A stretch of 64,000 nucleotides of DNA from Poecilobothrus nobilitatus (lineage: Eukaryota; Arthropoda; Insecta; Diptera; Dolichopodidae), in the NCBI GenBank assembly GCA_947095535.1, contig OX352772.1, forward strand, positions 317,636,018-317,700,017. Reading direction: 5' to 3'. The notes below the pieces were generated by a model. The model ran no database searches and was not told the DNA's origin. It saw only the letters and a list, made by a program, of their open reading frames with translations. Below, piece by piece: positions 34,640 through 47,269 of the stretch. The position numbers and the translations under genes were made by a program. How positions within the stretch are numbered: position 1 is the stretch's first letter; each line of letters starts with the position of its first letter.

Positions 34640-35695
34640 TTTTTGACGGTATCGATGTATATTTTCTAGACTTAATACAATAATAATACGAATCTTACAT
34701 GAATTGATTTTATAAGTTTTTTTTTTGCTTTGTCCTGAGTGGAACTTGTATATTCCAAATCGTCAATTACATTCGAAATATTCTATTTAGGTGTTTCATA
34801 TAAAATTAGCAAAAAAAATTTGAGAAACATCCTTTGTTTTTTTATAATTATTGCCTTATTTTTATAGGAGTGGATTTTTTGTTTTAATGGGTACTGGGTA
34901 AAAAATATAATCTTATAATAATTTATGAATAACAATAACATAAATTATTAATTAAAATATAGACCTACTGTTATTGTTATTATAATAAAAATATCTATTT
35001 TTGTATTGGTTTTGTTTTTTTTTATTTTATTTTATTTAATTCTAATGTTTAGTTAAATTTCTTAAGTATATTATCTATAATTATTTGTAGATTGTTGTGA
35101 TGATGACGTAATAAAATTTTGTATATGTACATTTATATGTTCATTTCTTTTTAACTACATATCGTACTCTGGATTTTAATATAATTTTTTGTAGACAATA
35201 AATATTATAATATATTCAATGTATCACCATGACCGTGTCATCAATATCTTAAAATGCTAATAAGGTTTTTTTTTTTTAGAAAATTTTATTTGTTTACATT
35301 TGTGCGTTTTTTCTTTTTATTTTTTTTTATATTTTTAGTTTTTATATATTTTTACATTTGTGTATATATAAATCTTATACATACAGTTGTAGACACTTTC
35401 TGATTTGGAATTTATTTTCAACACTTCTAAATGAAGCTGAGTTATTTAATAGATGATAAAATTCTAGTATGAAAAATTTAACAGTAAGAAAACTTTAACA
35501 TTTTGGTTGTATAAGTATCTACATTTAAAAAAGAATGAATATTACATACTGATTATTGAGGTAAAAAACCGTACGGTATAATTAAGGTAACAAAAAATAT
35601 ATTCAGAAAAACTGTAAACACGTATTAAGCCTTCCCTAGACGGGCGCGTTGGAAAAAACATAAACATTCTGTTTTATCATATGAAAAATTATTTT
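34640..35695. other. A+T-rich stretch, nothing recognised
   Basis: No gene or repeat copy visible. A short G+C-richer patch at 35625-35650 (CCTAGACGGGCGCG) is isolated. Confidence 0.4.
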
Positions 35696-35699
35696 TCAA

Positions 35700-36124
35700 A
35701 GTAGGTAGGTAGGGGCTGCAGATGCACACTTAGGGCGGTTTAGGCCCATCGAGATAATCTGGATCAGTGTTTCTCCTAATTAAACTATTGGAAACCATTG
35801 CTTCTTACAAATTGCTGTAAATTAAGTTAAGTCCCTCTGCAACAGATCGAAAAGATTCTTTAATAAAAATTTCCTCAGAAACTTTCTCCTTTTTAGAGCA
35901 AGACCCGGGAGAGAGATTGATTCCTTTCCCTTTTCATTTTTGCAGCTTCTGCAAAAATCATATGAAGGAAGTCCTAGCCTTCTGGCATATCTGCCGATCG
36001 GAGCATGTTCCGTTGAAACCCCTATTACATTACCGGTATTGCTGCGATTTAGAGATAAGAGCTTAGTCGACTGTTTAATACCGTTTTTCCAATGTAAAAA
36101 TAATAAAATAATTGTTCGAAACAC
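35700..36124 (-). pseudogene. LINE 3' end: RNase H-side C-terminus and tail
   Basis: The minus-strand frame (36124 to 35822) contains TEHAPIGRYARRLGLPSYDF, then CRSCKNEKGKESI and LALKRRKFL. This matches the C-terminal region of insect non-LTR polyproteins of the R1/LOA type (usual pattern GH.PIG.YA.RLG....C..C......E....CPAL...R..FLG). The downstream 3' end reads ATGGGCCTAAACCGCCC, GTGTGCATCTGCAG and a CCTACCTACCTAC simple-repeat tail at about 35700-35716. About 100 residues are open, but the H-L-x-C block is disturbed (ISLPGL), so the copy is degenerate and strongly 5'-truncated. The overlapping plus frame at 35940-36155 is a shadow. Confidence 0.75.
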
Positions 36125-36129
36125 ATTTT

Positions 36130-36925
36130 CTACTTTCGAAAATTTTTATTTTTAACTGGTTGAACGCAGTTGGTTTTGTAGGTTGAGCAAAGAGCTCTTA
36201 AAGACTGTAAGACTTTAATCACAAAATATTTCAGATGAAATTAAAATTTTAATTTGATTATAAGTTCAAAATATTGATAAAATTATATCTTAGAGTATCT
36301 GTTATGGTGTTTTTGGCGACATAAATTTATTATTCTATTTGGTCAGAATCATGCTCAATTCTAAATTAATTTTCTTTTGGACTTCATAAGATATAACCAT
36401 AATTGGAAATCAATTTAGTTTAAGTAATAAAAACATGTATAAAACTATATGGTTAACTTAGCTATACTATTGGGTAAATTCTTTATCGTCAAATTACGAT
36501 CAATTTGCAAAAGTTTTGAATTTTATATTGCCTTTATTGACAAAGTATCTATCAGAAAAAAGAATTTGTCCTATATATACAAAGTCAATGATAACAAAAA
36601 ATTAATCTTATTCTAAATAACTGCAAAAGATGTAAAAACAAAGAAGCACTTTCATCTTGTGGAATTAGTTCCAAAAGTAACGGAAAATAATTTGAATTTC
36701 AAAATTAATCAACTTTAATTATATAAACAAGTTTTAAAATATATAAAATTATATTTTACAAAAATCATTCATAATCTTTTAAAAAATAATAAATTTTTAT
36801 TCTGTCGTGTGGTACTATATTTTTGTTTTCTACTGTAATATATTTTTGCTACTATATTTTTGCTTTCTTCTTCTAATTCATTTATAAAAAAAAAAAAATA
36901 TTGTGCAAAATTTTGAAAATAAAAC
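36130..36925. other. A+T-rich stretch, nothing recognised
   Basis: No gene-like or repeat signal found. Confidence 0.4.
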
Positions 36926-36928
36926 GCC

Positions 36929-37096
36929 TTAAGCCCGTAGAGCCTTTTGTTTGCTCGTTTTCCACAAAATTTTATGGCATTGGTGTTCTTTTTGTAAGAT
37001 TTTGAGGGTCTTGTCTTTTTGTTCTAGTTCTTCTTGTTTTTCCTTTTCTTTATTTTTTGTAGTTGTGTTTTCTTTTTTTTTTAATTTTTTTTTTTT
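36929..37096 (-). other. short Lys/Glu-rich open stretch, status unknown
   Basis: The minus strand is open for 55 codons between stops, with no Met start: after a poly-Lys lead it reads EKEKQEELEQKDKTLKILQK then EHQCHKILWKTSKQ. The charge pattern with Leu spacing suggests a short coiled coil, but purine-rich A+T DNA gives Lys/Glu runs by chance. No acceptor site or neighbour supports an exon. Confidence 0.15.
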
Positions 37097-37099
37097 TTA

Positions 37100-40000
37100 T
37101 TTAATGGAATTATGATCCTTTACACATCAGCATCATCATGATATTGAAAATATATATTTATTTATTTTAATAAAAATGGAAAATATATAAATATAAATAT
37201 TAACAGATAATTGATATTTTGGGTGTTTTTATTATAAATAAATAAAAAAAAAAATATAATGTAAAAGAAAATATGTTAAATTCAAAATAAAATTGTAAAT
37301 ATTAAATATACATATATGTATATATTTTTATTATATTGATTTAATAAAAGAATGTTAAAAAGAGAAGTAAGTTAAAGCTTGAATTAAGAAGTTCACAAAA
37401 GGCCAAATTAAGTAGTTTTTTTATATATATATATATATATAAAATCTTTTTTCATATAATAAACTCTTTTTTGTCCTTTAGGTAATGTAATATATTCCTA
37501 TATTCGCGATTTATACAAAGGATTTTTAATAGAAATAAGTTTTACGAAATTAAAGATTTATGGAGGATGGGTAGGAAGATTTGGTAGAAAAGTTCGAAGA
37601 AAAATTCTAATATTCTTCTTAAACTTAACTAAATCATACACATATGAATTATGCCAACTTTATGGACAAATTAAGGTGGCATATGGTTTTATAAAGGGGA
37701 AGTGTGCGTGACAATTGACAAATAAATTCCCTTTTATTTTAACTACTACTTTTACTATTAATTCTAAGTTATAAAAAATTCTAAGTTATTTTGAATGTTC
37801 CATCTTGTAAAGAATGAAAATCTCATTTTAGTTTTAGATTGTATTTTTAATGACAAAAAATAAATTTTAACCGTAATTTAAAACAATCTTTAAATATATT
37901 ATCTTAAATATAAACAGCTTGAATAAGACAGATTTTATTCCTTCCTTGTTTATGATATCGTGGTGAAATTAATTGAAGACAAAAACTAAATTTATTACAG
38001 ATATTTACAGATTACAGTTTACTATGGTGAATTTTTTCATAATCACGATTAATATTTTTAAAAAGTATACGTGTCAAAGTATAAATTCAAAAAATATTTT
38101 GTTATTTTCATGTTCATCATTTATGACAGGTTATGGGGCTAGTTGCTAAATAATATTTATTTAAAGAGAAAATACATATACATAAAATATATGTTTATGT
38201 ATGTACGAGTATATTTAAATGTAATAAATTCGCCGTATATTTCATTTTAAATTCAAAATCAACACAGGTTTTGGTTTTCTTTGATTACTTTCGAAATTAA
38301 ACGAAAATTACAGACCAGATTAATACACATGCAGCTGTTATATAAAGAAACTAGGTAGACATTTTAAAAGAAAATCGTATGACATAAGAGTTTAGATTTC
38401 AGTGGTAAGAGGAAGGAATTTTGTGTTAATGCAAAGAAAGATATAAATTCAAAAAATATTGTTTTCGTAATGCTTATAATAATTAGCGCGTGAAAGCGCT
38501 GTTGTATTAGAAGCTGTTGCATTTGCATCTTCTTTAACTTTGTTTTTCATCCTTTTTACCTAAAATTTATTTGTGGTGAGGATATTTCTTCTGCACTAGT
38601 GTTGCCATTAAAAAGATATTTTCGACAAAAAAAAAATCTGCCTGAGCTGTTTACATTTTCACAAATACGAGCAAAAAAAACATTTATATAGGTTGAGAAA
38701 TTTTTTTTTTGTCATTCAATTCATAATGAGATTTACACTAATACATAGACAAATTGAGAAAAGTTGCAACTGTTAATGTAACACTGTCTAATAGTCAGAA
38801 TGTTGTCATTGTAATTAGCAATGACTGTTGACATCGTGTCATAACCGCTAAAGAAATATTTTAATTGTATTATGATCTTGTGTTTAGTAAAATATTTTTC
38901 CAACATTTTTTTTTTGCAATATAAAATAATTTAAATAATAGAAAAGTAAAAAAGTTTTTTTTATATTTTTTTTTTTTGACTATTGTCAAATTTTTAGTAG
39001 TCGTGAGTCAAACTATCATTATTGGATTGTGTTTGATAAATTTATTTAGAAGTATATATATAGTGTGTTCTGAGAATGCTCTGAACTGAAAAAAAAAAAA
39101 AAAAAATAATAAACTTTGAGTGCTCTGTTTGACAACTACAAGCTCTGCCCTAAACAGGAAAAACAATAAAGTTAGTATGGGAAATTTCCACCAGAGGAAA
39201 TACTTATACAAAAGAAAATAATTGGTTAAAAGAAAACATTTAATATTAAACAAGAAAAGAATATTAAAATTTTAATTACCATATAATATATAGAAACGTT
39301 AAAAATAATGTTTATACTGTAAAATTCTAATTATGATGAATCTAACTGAATATGTTTTTATAACTTTATTGTTCCTTAACAGGGCAAGGGCAACTGAGAC
39401 TGGAGAAAATAAAAAATTTTCCCGTTGGTCAGTTGATTTAATAATTCTTAATCATTATCTTAATTTAATAATTAATCATTTTTTTTTTTAAAAAGTAAAT
39501 AACTGCATGCTATGAAAATTTTTATTTAAAAAAATATAAATTATAGTTTCTATACATATATAGGTATATATATAAATAATATTTTTTTAAATAATTGTCA
39601 GATATTTCGTCGACCAGATGTAAAATATAAATATAAAAAAATGTTATAACTTAAACTAATACCATTTTATTTTCTTATTTTCTAATCTATATTCAATATT
39701 CTAAGTTGGGAAAATATGATAAATTTTAATATCTTCATATTTTACATTATATACAAAATAAAAAAAAAAATTTAATTAATTTTTATGAGTTTATGAGTTT
39801 TATTTAATTTTTATGTTGAAAAGATAATAAAAAAAAAAAAGTTTTGCAATTCAATAATTTTGTTCTTAAGTAAAATTATTGCTTTTGTTATATAAAATAT
39901 AATTTTACTTTTTTACTTATTTTATAGTTTAGTTAATATAAACGCAAAACTATTTTGTTTAAAATAATATTTTTTAAAGAATTATATTTGTCTTTAAGTT

Positions 40001-40385
40001 GTTTTTAATAAAAACAAAAAAAAAACTTCAATTAAAAACGCTATATGATAAATATATCTACTTATTTACATGTTATTATCTATGTTTAAATGCAAATATA
40101 CTAAAAAAGCTCATATAATATCATAATTAAAACTAGATTATCAATTTTTTTTCTTTCATTTATAATTCCATTAATTAATGAATGAAACTTATAAAGTATC
40201 TATTGAAAGTTTTAGGTTAAAATGCTATACGATATTAATGCTACAGTTATTGACAATTATATGTGTATATGAGCACAATTATTTGAAGCAAAGCCTTAGT
40301 TTGTTGTATTCTTTCATAGGCAGGTTACTGATATATGCCCTAATAACTACCCCTTACAATCTGTGGTACTGCTTACTTATATAGT
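37100..40385. other. A+T-rich stretch, no gene
   Basis: (TA)n and poly(T) runs. A small AGCGC...GCGCT hairpin is near 38484-38499. Frames at 39008-39253 (-) and 40178-40384 (+) have no domain. Confidence 0.45.
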
Positions 40386-40389
40386 TTTC

Positions 40390-40565
40390 TATCAAGTTAA
40401 TCTATTTGCTCCACGAATTGTAGAATTCTTCGCTGATTTTTCGAGTATTTTCACTTCAGGGAAATTTTTCCAGTCTTTCTAGCCCTCTTTCAAGATTCAC
40501 CTTCTTCGATATTCTAAAACTAGGCATTGGAACAGAACGTGTAATATTATATTCGCCACCTGCCC
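40390..40565 (-). pseudogene. weak R1-like LINE RNase H relic
   Basis: The minus strand, in one frame, reads ILHVLFQCLVLEYRRR, fitting the [EH]-H-x-L-F-x-C-P-x-[FW]-x-x-x-R-R-x pattern in R1-group LINE C-termini, followed by several broken frames. The patch is clearly less A+T-rich than its surroundings. Only one motif supports this. Confidence 0.3.
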
Positions 40566-41094
40566 AAATTCTCTTAATAGATTAATATTCGCTAATTTTC
40601 TTCTTCTAGAATCAGCCAATCTGCTTTAATTTTCGTAAATAAAATCTGTAGTACAAAAATGAAAAACATTTAAAACAAGTGTAAAGCATAATTACGTATT
40701 AGTTTTGGTAATTTTTTTAAATAATATGAAAAAGTTTTATTAACTTAATTGATCCTATTTGATATAATTGATTTATGAATTCTTTCGTGATAATTTTCTT
40801 TATATATACGAGTATATAAAATAATAAAAGAACATTTTTACCTTTATTTTTGATTAAGCTTTTTAACTTTTGTCATATTTATTTATTCCATTTAAAATTT
40901 TATTTGTATAATTATTTAATCTTTATTTCAAATCCAATTCTGGTCAAATATTTCTGGCGAAAAAAGGCCAAAAAACTAATTAATTATTTAAAAAAAGGGT
41001 ATCAGTTTTTATTTAACTTTTATAAATTAAAAAGTTTAAAAATGATTATTTTAGTTGAATCTTAGAAGTTGATGATTAAATTAGAAAGAATTAT

Positions 41095-41285
41095 GCTTTT
41101 ATTAAAGCAGTTTTCTAACCTCTGTATACTGAAGAACCTGTTCATTACCTACGTCAGACTAATTCTTGAATAGTTAAGTGAGGCTTAGTTTTCGTATCAC
41201 GATATAGATATTTCTCACATTGAATTGAGTATTCCAGTATATTACGGAAGGTTTGAAGGCCAATTTCTAGATAGAACAATTTACT
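41095..41285 (+). pseudogene. weak LINE reverse transcriptase thumb-region relic
   Basis: On the plus strand SNLCILKNLFITYVRLILE is reminiscent of the K-x-x-L-[YI]-x-x-x-[IV]-R-P-[IV]-L-x-Y-G block downstream of the LINE reverse transcriptase core, and SHIELSI lies about 35 codons later where ..HI..LQ is expected. Stops interrupt. Weak match, no second motif. Confidence 0.25.
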
Positions 41286-41289
41286 GTCT

Positions 41290-41955
41290 GAGTTTTTTGA
41301 TAAAATGTTAACACTGAAAACTAGATTTTACACGAGCATGTGTATCAATAGGTAATCAAAGTATGAATAGTGTAAGTCAAGAATCGTAGTCTGTTTTTTG
41401 TTTAACATTATATTATGAGTAGAAAGTATGATTCCTGTAGTATTTTTATCTGTAGTAGCCTATTATTAAATTAATATTAAAATTAATATGTATTCTTAAT
41501 CTTATATTAAACTAATAAAACTATAAGAAGAGTAAACTAATAAAATCATTTACTAATCTATTAACATCTGTAAATGATGACTCAATCAGTTAGTTATAGC
41601 TCTCAAAATGAATATTTAACTGATGTTTATTTAAGCAAAGTGAGTGATTAAAAATTATTAAATGAATAAATAAGGTTGTGATAAAATGATTCATCAGTTT
41701 TATTTTGAAACTGAGAACTGCCCTTAAAAATTAGGAAAAACCGAGGAAAGCTTATAACTAGTCTAACGTGCAGCTGATAAGCGTTACTATATGTATATTT
41801 TTTAAAGTTTCTTGTACATACATATTATTTAAAACCTTAAGATCTTAAAGCCTTAAATATTTTAATTTATGAACTAAGTACTGAATTGTTTATTTATAGT
41901 GACGTTTAATAAAATTATATTTTATTTATATTTATATTTTTAAATGTTGTTTTTG
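41290..41955. other. A+T-rich spacer, nothing recognised
   Basis: No coding or repeat signal found. Confidence 0.4.
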
Positions 41956-41960
41956 TTTTT

Positions 41961-42042
41961 ATGATGGGATGGAATTCTTGAGAAACACAGTTTTTGTTCC
42001 CCATTCTATACAAATGTAAAAAAACACTTAGAATCCCATCAT
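41961..42042. repeat. small fold-back, ATGATGGGAT/ATCCCATCAT
   Basis: Perfect 10-bp inverted arms at 41961-41970 and 42033-42042, with weaker pairing continuing inward (GAATTCTTGAGAAACAC against AAAACACTTAGAAT). The 62-bp interior has no frame. Could be a tiny MITE remnant. Confidence 0.5.
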
Positions 42043-42049
42043 TTCATTT

Positions 42050-45000
42050 ACCTAAACATCTATCAACAAATTTTTCTGTTAAATATTATTTCACTTACTG
42101 TAATGTTACATAATTGAAATTATGTATTTTAAAAGTTTTCATTTTCATATTTTAGAAAATAAAAAAACTCTTGTTTTTGTTTTTTTTTTTTGAACAAAAT
42201 GAAACTATCTTATATATCTTGTATCTATTCATTTTAATCTATCTTTTTTTTTGTTTGATTTTTTTTTTTTGTTATTATGATAATTTTAATTTTTGACCTA
42301 TTTTAATTTTTTACCTCTAGAATACGAAGTCTTATCTCTTTGAAAATTCTATTTGGAGCACAAAAGCAAAAAAGCAAAAGTCTGATTTTTAGATATTAAA
42401 AAATAAAAAAAAAAATATAGAAAAAAAAATGATGAAATTTTTTAATTTACATCAAACGAGGGCAAAATGTGAAATAAAAAAACTAAAATAAAACACTAAG
42501 GAAAATTAATATAAAATAATCATCAAAAGAATTCAAAAATAAAGAAGGAAAAAGTAAAAAAAAAATGTCCAACATTACAATGGTCACTTTGTTTATTTAA
42601 ATATTTTTTTTTTGTTTTTTTTTTTTTTACGGAAGGAGTTGAAGTTGGTATAAATCTTTTGTTTTCTGTTTAAAGCGTATAAGTACCACCACCAACTTAA
42701 TGTTTATTACTTTAGAGGGTTTCAGAAATTTAAAAACATTTTTTTTTTTTGTTAACATTTTACTTTTTTTCTTTGAAATGAAAAAGAATAGTTATAGTAC
42801 CTATAGAATTAATTCTTTTTAATATAAAGAAATATAAAAAAGAAACATTAAGTTCACTATTAAAATTTTTTCAAAGTGATGATTTGTATTTTCCTGTTGT
42901 ATAAAGGTACAAAATTTATTCTTTACAAAGATTTTCTTAAGATATTAAATATACAGTAGAATTTTGATTATTTGTACAGTGTATGTAATGTAATATGTAT
43001 TTTAGGTTAATGAAAAATGAATTGAACTGAAACATGTTAAATTCAAAGTAATTATTAAATTTTTATCTGTATATATATCAAGAAATATATACGAAAGTCT
43101 GTAAGTATATACGAAATTCAGCAAAGGTAATTGATAAACATTTATTACCTAAATTATCTATACCTAGATTTCTAAGAACATATTTCTATTAATATATATA
43201 GCTTTTAAAAATGGCTTTATATTTGTCTATGCAAATTATTTTGATTTTTACAAATTTTTGAATTGAAATATCTTAAGATCAATTAAATATTTTGGAGTTT
43301 TGTTTTTTTTTTAAATATTTGTATATATTGAAATTTAATGTCATATATAAACATATTTGAATATCAGAGAAGATAAATCTTGTTATAATATTTTAAAACC
43401 TTGGTCATAGTATATTAATAGCATATTTAAAAAAAAAAAAAATACTTTTATTTTCAAGTTAAAATGTTCTATTATTTTTTTTGTTCTAATAGTCTTCATA
43501 TAATATCTGACATATTCATTTTATGATCCGTATTTATTAGGGGAATAAATTTAAAGTAAAAAAGTTGTACTGTAATAATTTTATGATATTTTTGAAAGTA
43601 TGTATCTTTTTAATATAACCGATTATAGTATAATATATATAACAATAATTAATTATAAAATATAATGAAAGAAATTCTACTGAAACTTTTATGTAAATAA
43701 AAATAAATACTTAAGATTTTAATTTTTTTAAATGTTGTTTTTTTTTTTGTATTTAAAAATACAAAATATCATGAATTTTAATTTGAAATATTTTAAGGAT
43801 AATTTAATTTTTACAATTTTTTCGAATTAATTAAATTGTATATTCTTTTCAACCTGGAAATTATTTTAAATTAATGCATAATTTAAAAAAAAAATTAGGT
43901 TTAAAAAAAAAAATTAACATAACTATTGGTCCGTATTGTTAAACCAGGTCTAATATTCATAGCATACTTGCAGGCGTTTGAAATTAACATCACAAGTTTA
44001 TATTATAAGGGATGATGATTAGGAACAAAAAAAATTAAAAATCTTTATATTTTGAATTGGACATTTTTTTGAAAAAAGAAAAATATTACAAAGGACAAAA
44101 AACTATTTAACTTAAGTTTCGATATACATTATATTTAAAATACAAAGTATTTATGAATTGGTTTTTATTTTGTATTTATATGTTATAGAAAAATATGAAA
44201 ATCATAAGATCCATGTGAGTGCCACAGCAATTTGGGAAGACTTTATTTAGACTTCAGTTATGTTAAAAGACTTGACTTTTATTTAAAATTACTCATAACT
44301 TTTTTTTCTATATGATAAATTTCTATCGTCATTGTAATATTTTGCTCTAGAGTCATATAATCTTTTGCTTTAAAAAACACCATTTCAAAATACATATACC
44401 TAATATGTATAAAATATATTTTATTTATTATCTAACCTTTTCTAAAAGATTAAAAATATTATTTTAGATATTCGATTTCCAATTTTTTTTTAAATTTTGT
44501 GAATTTTGAACTGTAAATTATTTTCATTTGTGCTCTTTTTGATTAAAAAAAACAAAAATAAAACAATTTGCAATTTCCTTGTATCCTTTGAAATTTTACT
44601 TTTATACAAAAATCAGAAATTAATTAATATAAAAAAGAAAGAAACGGAACCGGAAATCCCAAAATTATATAAAAAATATTTTTTAATTTAGTAACAGAGT
44701 AGTATGTATTTGTTAAATAAAATTATACACCTACACATATACATACATATTATATCGAACAAAAAAGTTTTTATTTACAGTATAAAAAAAATATTTTTTT
44801 TTGGTATTTTAGCATATTTTTTGTGAAATTTAACATATTTCTCTAAATTTATCATTTTTTAGTTTGATGTTGTACAAAAGTCATAGTTAGTACTGTTTAC
44901 TTAGTAAAGATTTTCAACAATAAATCAACAGCATAAATGCATAAAATCATTTAAAAATAAAACACTGGCTTGAATTTAGATTTAATGAGGTTTATTGAAG

Positions 45001-46340
45001 GACGTATTTCAAACTCATTTTTTTAGCTAAAACGAAATATTTCTATATCTAAACTTATTCTGAAAACGTTAAGATTAACGCCCATAGTCTCTCAATATGA
45101 TGCTAGATGCAAATGATTATTTATGAAATTTTAAAAGCAAAAAAATTTATATTCTTTTTTTCATATCTAACGTTAAAATTAAATATTATTTTAAACATAT
45201 AACCAGATTTATATAAAAAAAATTTGATTTATATACAGAAAATGTCATTTATGTATTATAAATACTTTTGATGAGATTTAATTCTTGATAAAACTTGAGA
45301 TTTAATTCTTGATAATACTTGCATACCTAAAATATCTTAAAAATGTTTAATAACAAAATAATAAAATTAATTTCATGTCATTTTTTTTTTGTTTTGCAAA
45401 AAAATTTTTTTTTTTTTAATAAGAAGAAGATTGCAAGCACTTAAATATAAAAATATTCAATGAAATTTCAAGTTTTCAATACATGATTAATGTCAATTTC
45501 TATCATGAACAAAATATAAAAAAAAGAAAAAGAAACAAATTACTCCTATTACTCATATTTGATTTGGAAAGTTTATCAAAAAAATATTTTTACTGTCAGA
45601 ATAATAAATTACAATTACAAAAGTTTTATTATAATGCCTTTTTTTTATTCCGCTTTTGTCTCCAGAATTATTGGAAAAAAAAAAAACATATACAAAAATT
45701 ATAATAAAATAATCAATTATTTCTACGTAAAATGAATTGCCTGTATTCATTTATCTTTTATATTAAAAAGTAGATTTCTTTAGTTACTTTTTCACTCCCG
45801 GATGAAAAACTTTCAAATCAACCAACTATAAACTTGTCTTCTGGAAGATTTTCATCGCAGATAGAATTATTTAAGAAAAATTAAGCTTTAATTTTTTTTT
45901 GTCGCAGACAACACGCATTAAAATATGGATTGATATTAAAAACATAAATTAAACCTTTAATGTATATATGTATATATTGTGTCGCTATAAAATGATCGCA
46001 TATGGAAGTTATTAAAATATTTAACGGCTTACAGTTGCTACATGAAAAACAGCGTATAATCAAAACTATACCAAATAATGTTCGTTCTTTTTTTCGGATT
46101 TTGTTTATATATATAGATAATAAAAGAAATTATAGATATATTAAACATTATATATTATATGTATCTTAGATTGTTTTATGAAACAATGACAACTTGGGTA
46201 GCTTCATAATATACTGATCAACGTTATATACTGATCATAGCTAATAATATACTGATCATAGCTACTTTTCGCTGAAATTTTTTCCGCAATTACTTTTCAA
46301 CACACCAATTTGATAAAATCTTTTATATATAATCTATACA
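42050..46340. other. A+T-rich stretch, no gene
   Basis: Holds a 24-bp tandem duplication GAGATTTAATTCTTGATAAWACTT (45272-45321) and three copies of ATATACTGATCA (46210-46260). Frames at 44506-44691, 45483-45704, 45553-45750 and 45881-46063 show no domain. Confidence 0.5.
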
Positions 46341-46343
46341 TTA

Positions 46344-46469
46344 TATGTAGATCTATTTTAACGAGTATGGGATAGAAAAGCTTCTATGTGGTATCACAAT
46401 GGACCAAATACGGTTTAAGTGTGCCTTTTTGGCAGCCACCTTAACCTAACCTAACCTATGTAGATCTAT
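46344..46469 (+). mobile_element. 100-bp LINE 3' tail insertion with perfect target-site duplication
   Basis: TATGTAGATCTAT occurs at 46344-46356 and 46457-46469, a perfect 13-bp target-site duplication around a 100-bp insert (46357-46456). The insert reads GGTATCACAATGGACCAAATA, CGGTTTAAGTGTGCC, GGCAGCCACC and ends in TTAACCTAACCTAACC, the sort of simple-repeat tail found at the 3' ends of fly R1/LOA-type LINEs. It is an extreme 5' truncation of an element whose coding part is not in the window. The CCTAA repeats are the LINE tail; they are not evidence of a telomere. Confidence 0.8.
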
Positions 46470-47079
46470 ATTTATAGAAAATTTGAAAATCTTGTTCATT
46501 TATACATATGTATGTATATATAACGATAGCATAATTGTAGAACATTATTATATTTTTAATTTTTGAAATTTTTAGTTAAAAGATTTTATTGAATACTATA
46601 AACTTCTAGCGTAACCAAAAAAAAAAACATCTCAATTGTTTACCTAAACATAAAAACTGGTTTTATAAAATTAATAAGCAATATTAAATGTATAGAAAAG
46701 AAAATCACTAGATTAGACCGAAATAACCGAACCGTTTATAACCGAAATAAATCAAAACCGTTTTAATCTGTATAAACACATGTACATTATGCATATTTTT
46801 AATTGTTGGCACATATTTTGGTTGTAAGTAACCTGAAATAAATGTTAATAAATTTTGTTATAGCTTGTGACAACTGCAAACATTTAAAACTTTGAGAAAC
46901 AGGACAATTCTATTATAATATAACATTCAGAAAATAAATGTTTTTAAGCCGATTATAAATTAGTTATTTTATTAAAACAAACAAAATAATAAACTATGCT
47001 ACAACAAATATGTTTGGCCTTTTTTCTTTTTGATGTGGACCATTTAAATACACTTATTTATATATGTATGTAGTAATAT

Positions 47080-47265
47080 TATTTATTTATGTTTATTTAT
47101 ATATTATATATTTTATATGATATATGATCGCAAAGGAGATTATGTAATTGAAAATAACTATTTCAGTAATTTTTCTATTATATAAAAACTTACGACCTTG
47201 ACAGTATTTGAATTCTCAATCTCTCCGTGGATAAACAATGCACCACCGAGACCTCCTATGAATAA
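47080..47265 (-). mobile_element. SINE family A, old degenerate copy
   Basis: On the minus strand CTCGGTGGTGCATTGTTTATC, GAGATTGAGAATTCAAATACT (decayed box B) and AAGGTCGTAAGTTTTTATATAAT are collinear with the family A head and stem. After an interrupted loop CTCCTTTGCGATC takes the place of the second stem arm, followed by an A+T body. Divergence is much higher than in the copies at 4648 and 14568. Confidence 0.5.
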
Positions 47266-47269
47266 TTTA

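Noticed and set aside
38450..38555. 33-codon minus-strand frame starting ATG, Ala/Thr/Asn-rich
   Set aside because: Short, with no leader, splice site or homologue recognised; the AGCGC...GCGCT palindrome inside is too small to add weight.
46441..46456. CCTAA repeats as interstitial telomere sequence
   Set aside because: The repeats end a LINE-like 3' sequence inside a perfect target-site duplication, which explains them.
46710..46765. Irregular repeats of CCGAAATAA / CCGTTT
   Set aside because: Units vary in spacing and sequence; too short to call a satellite.
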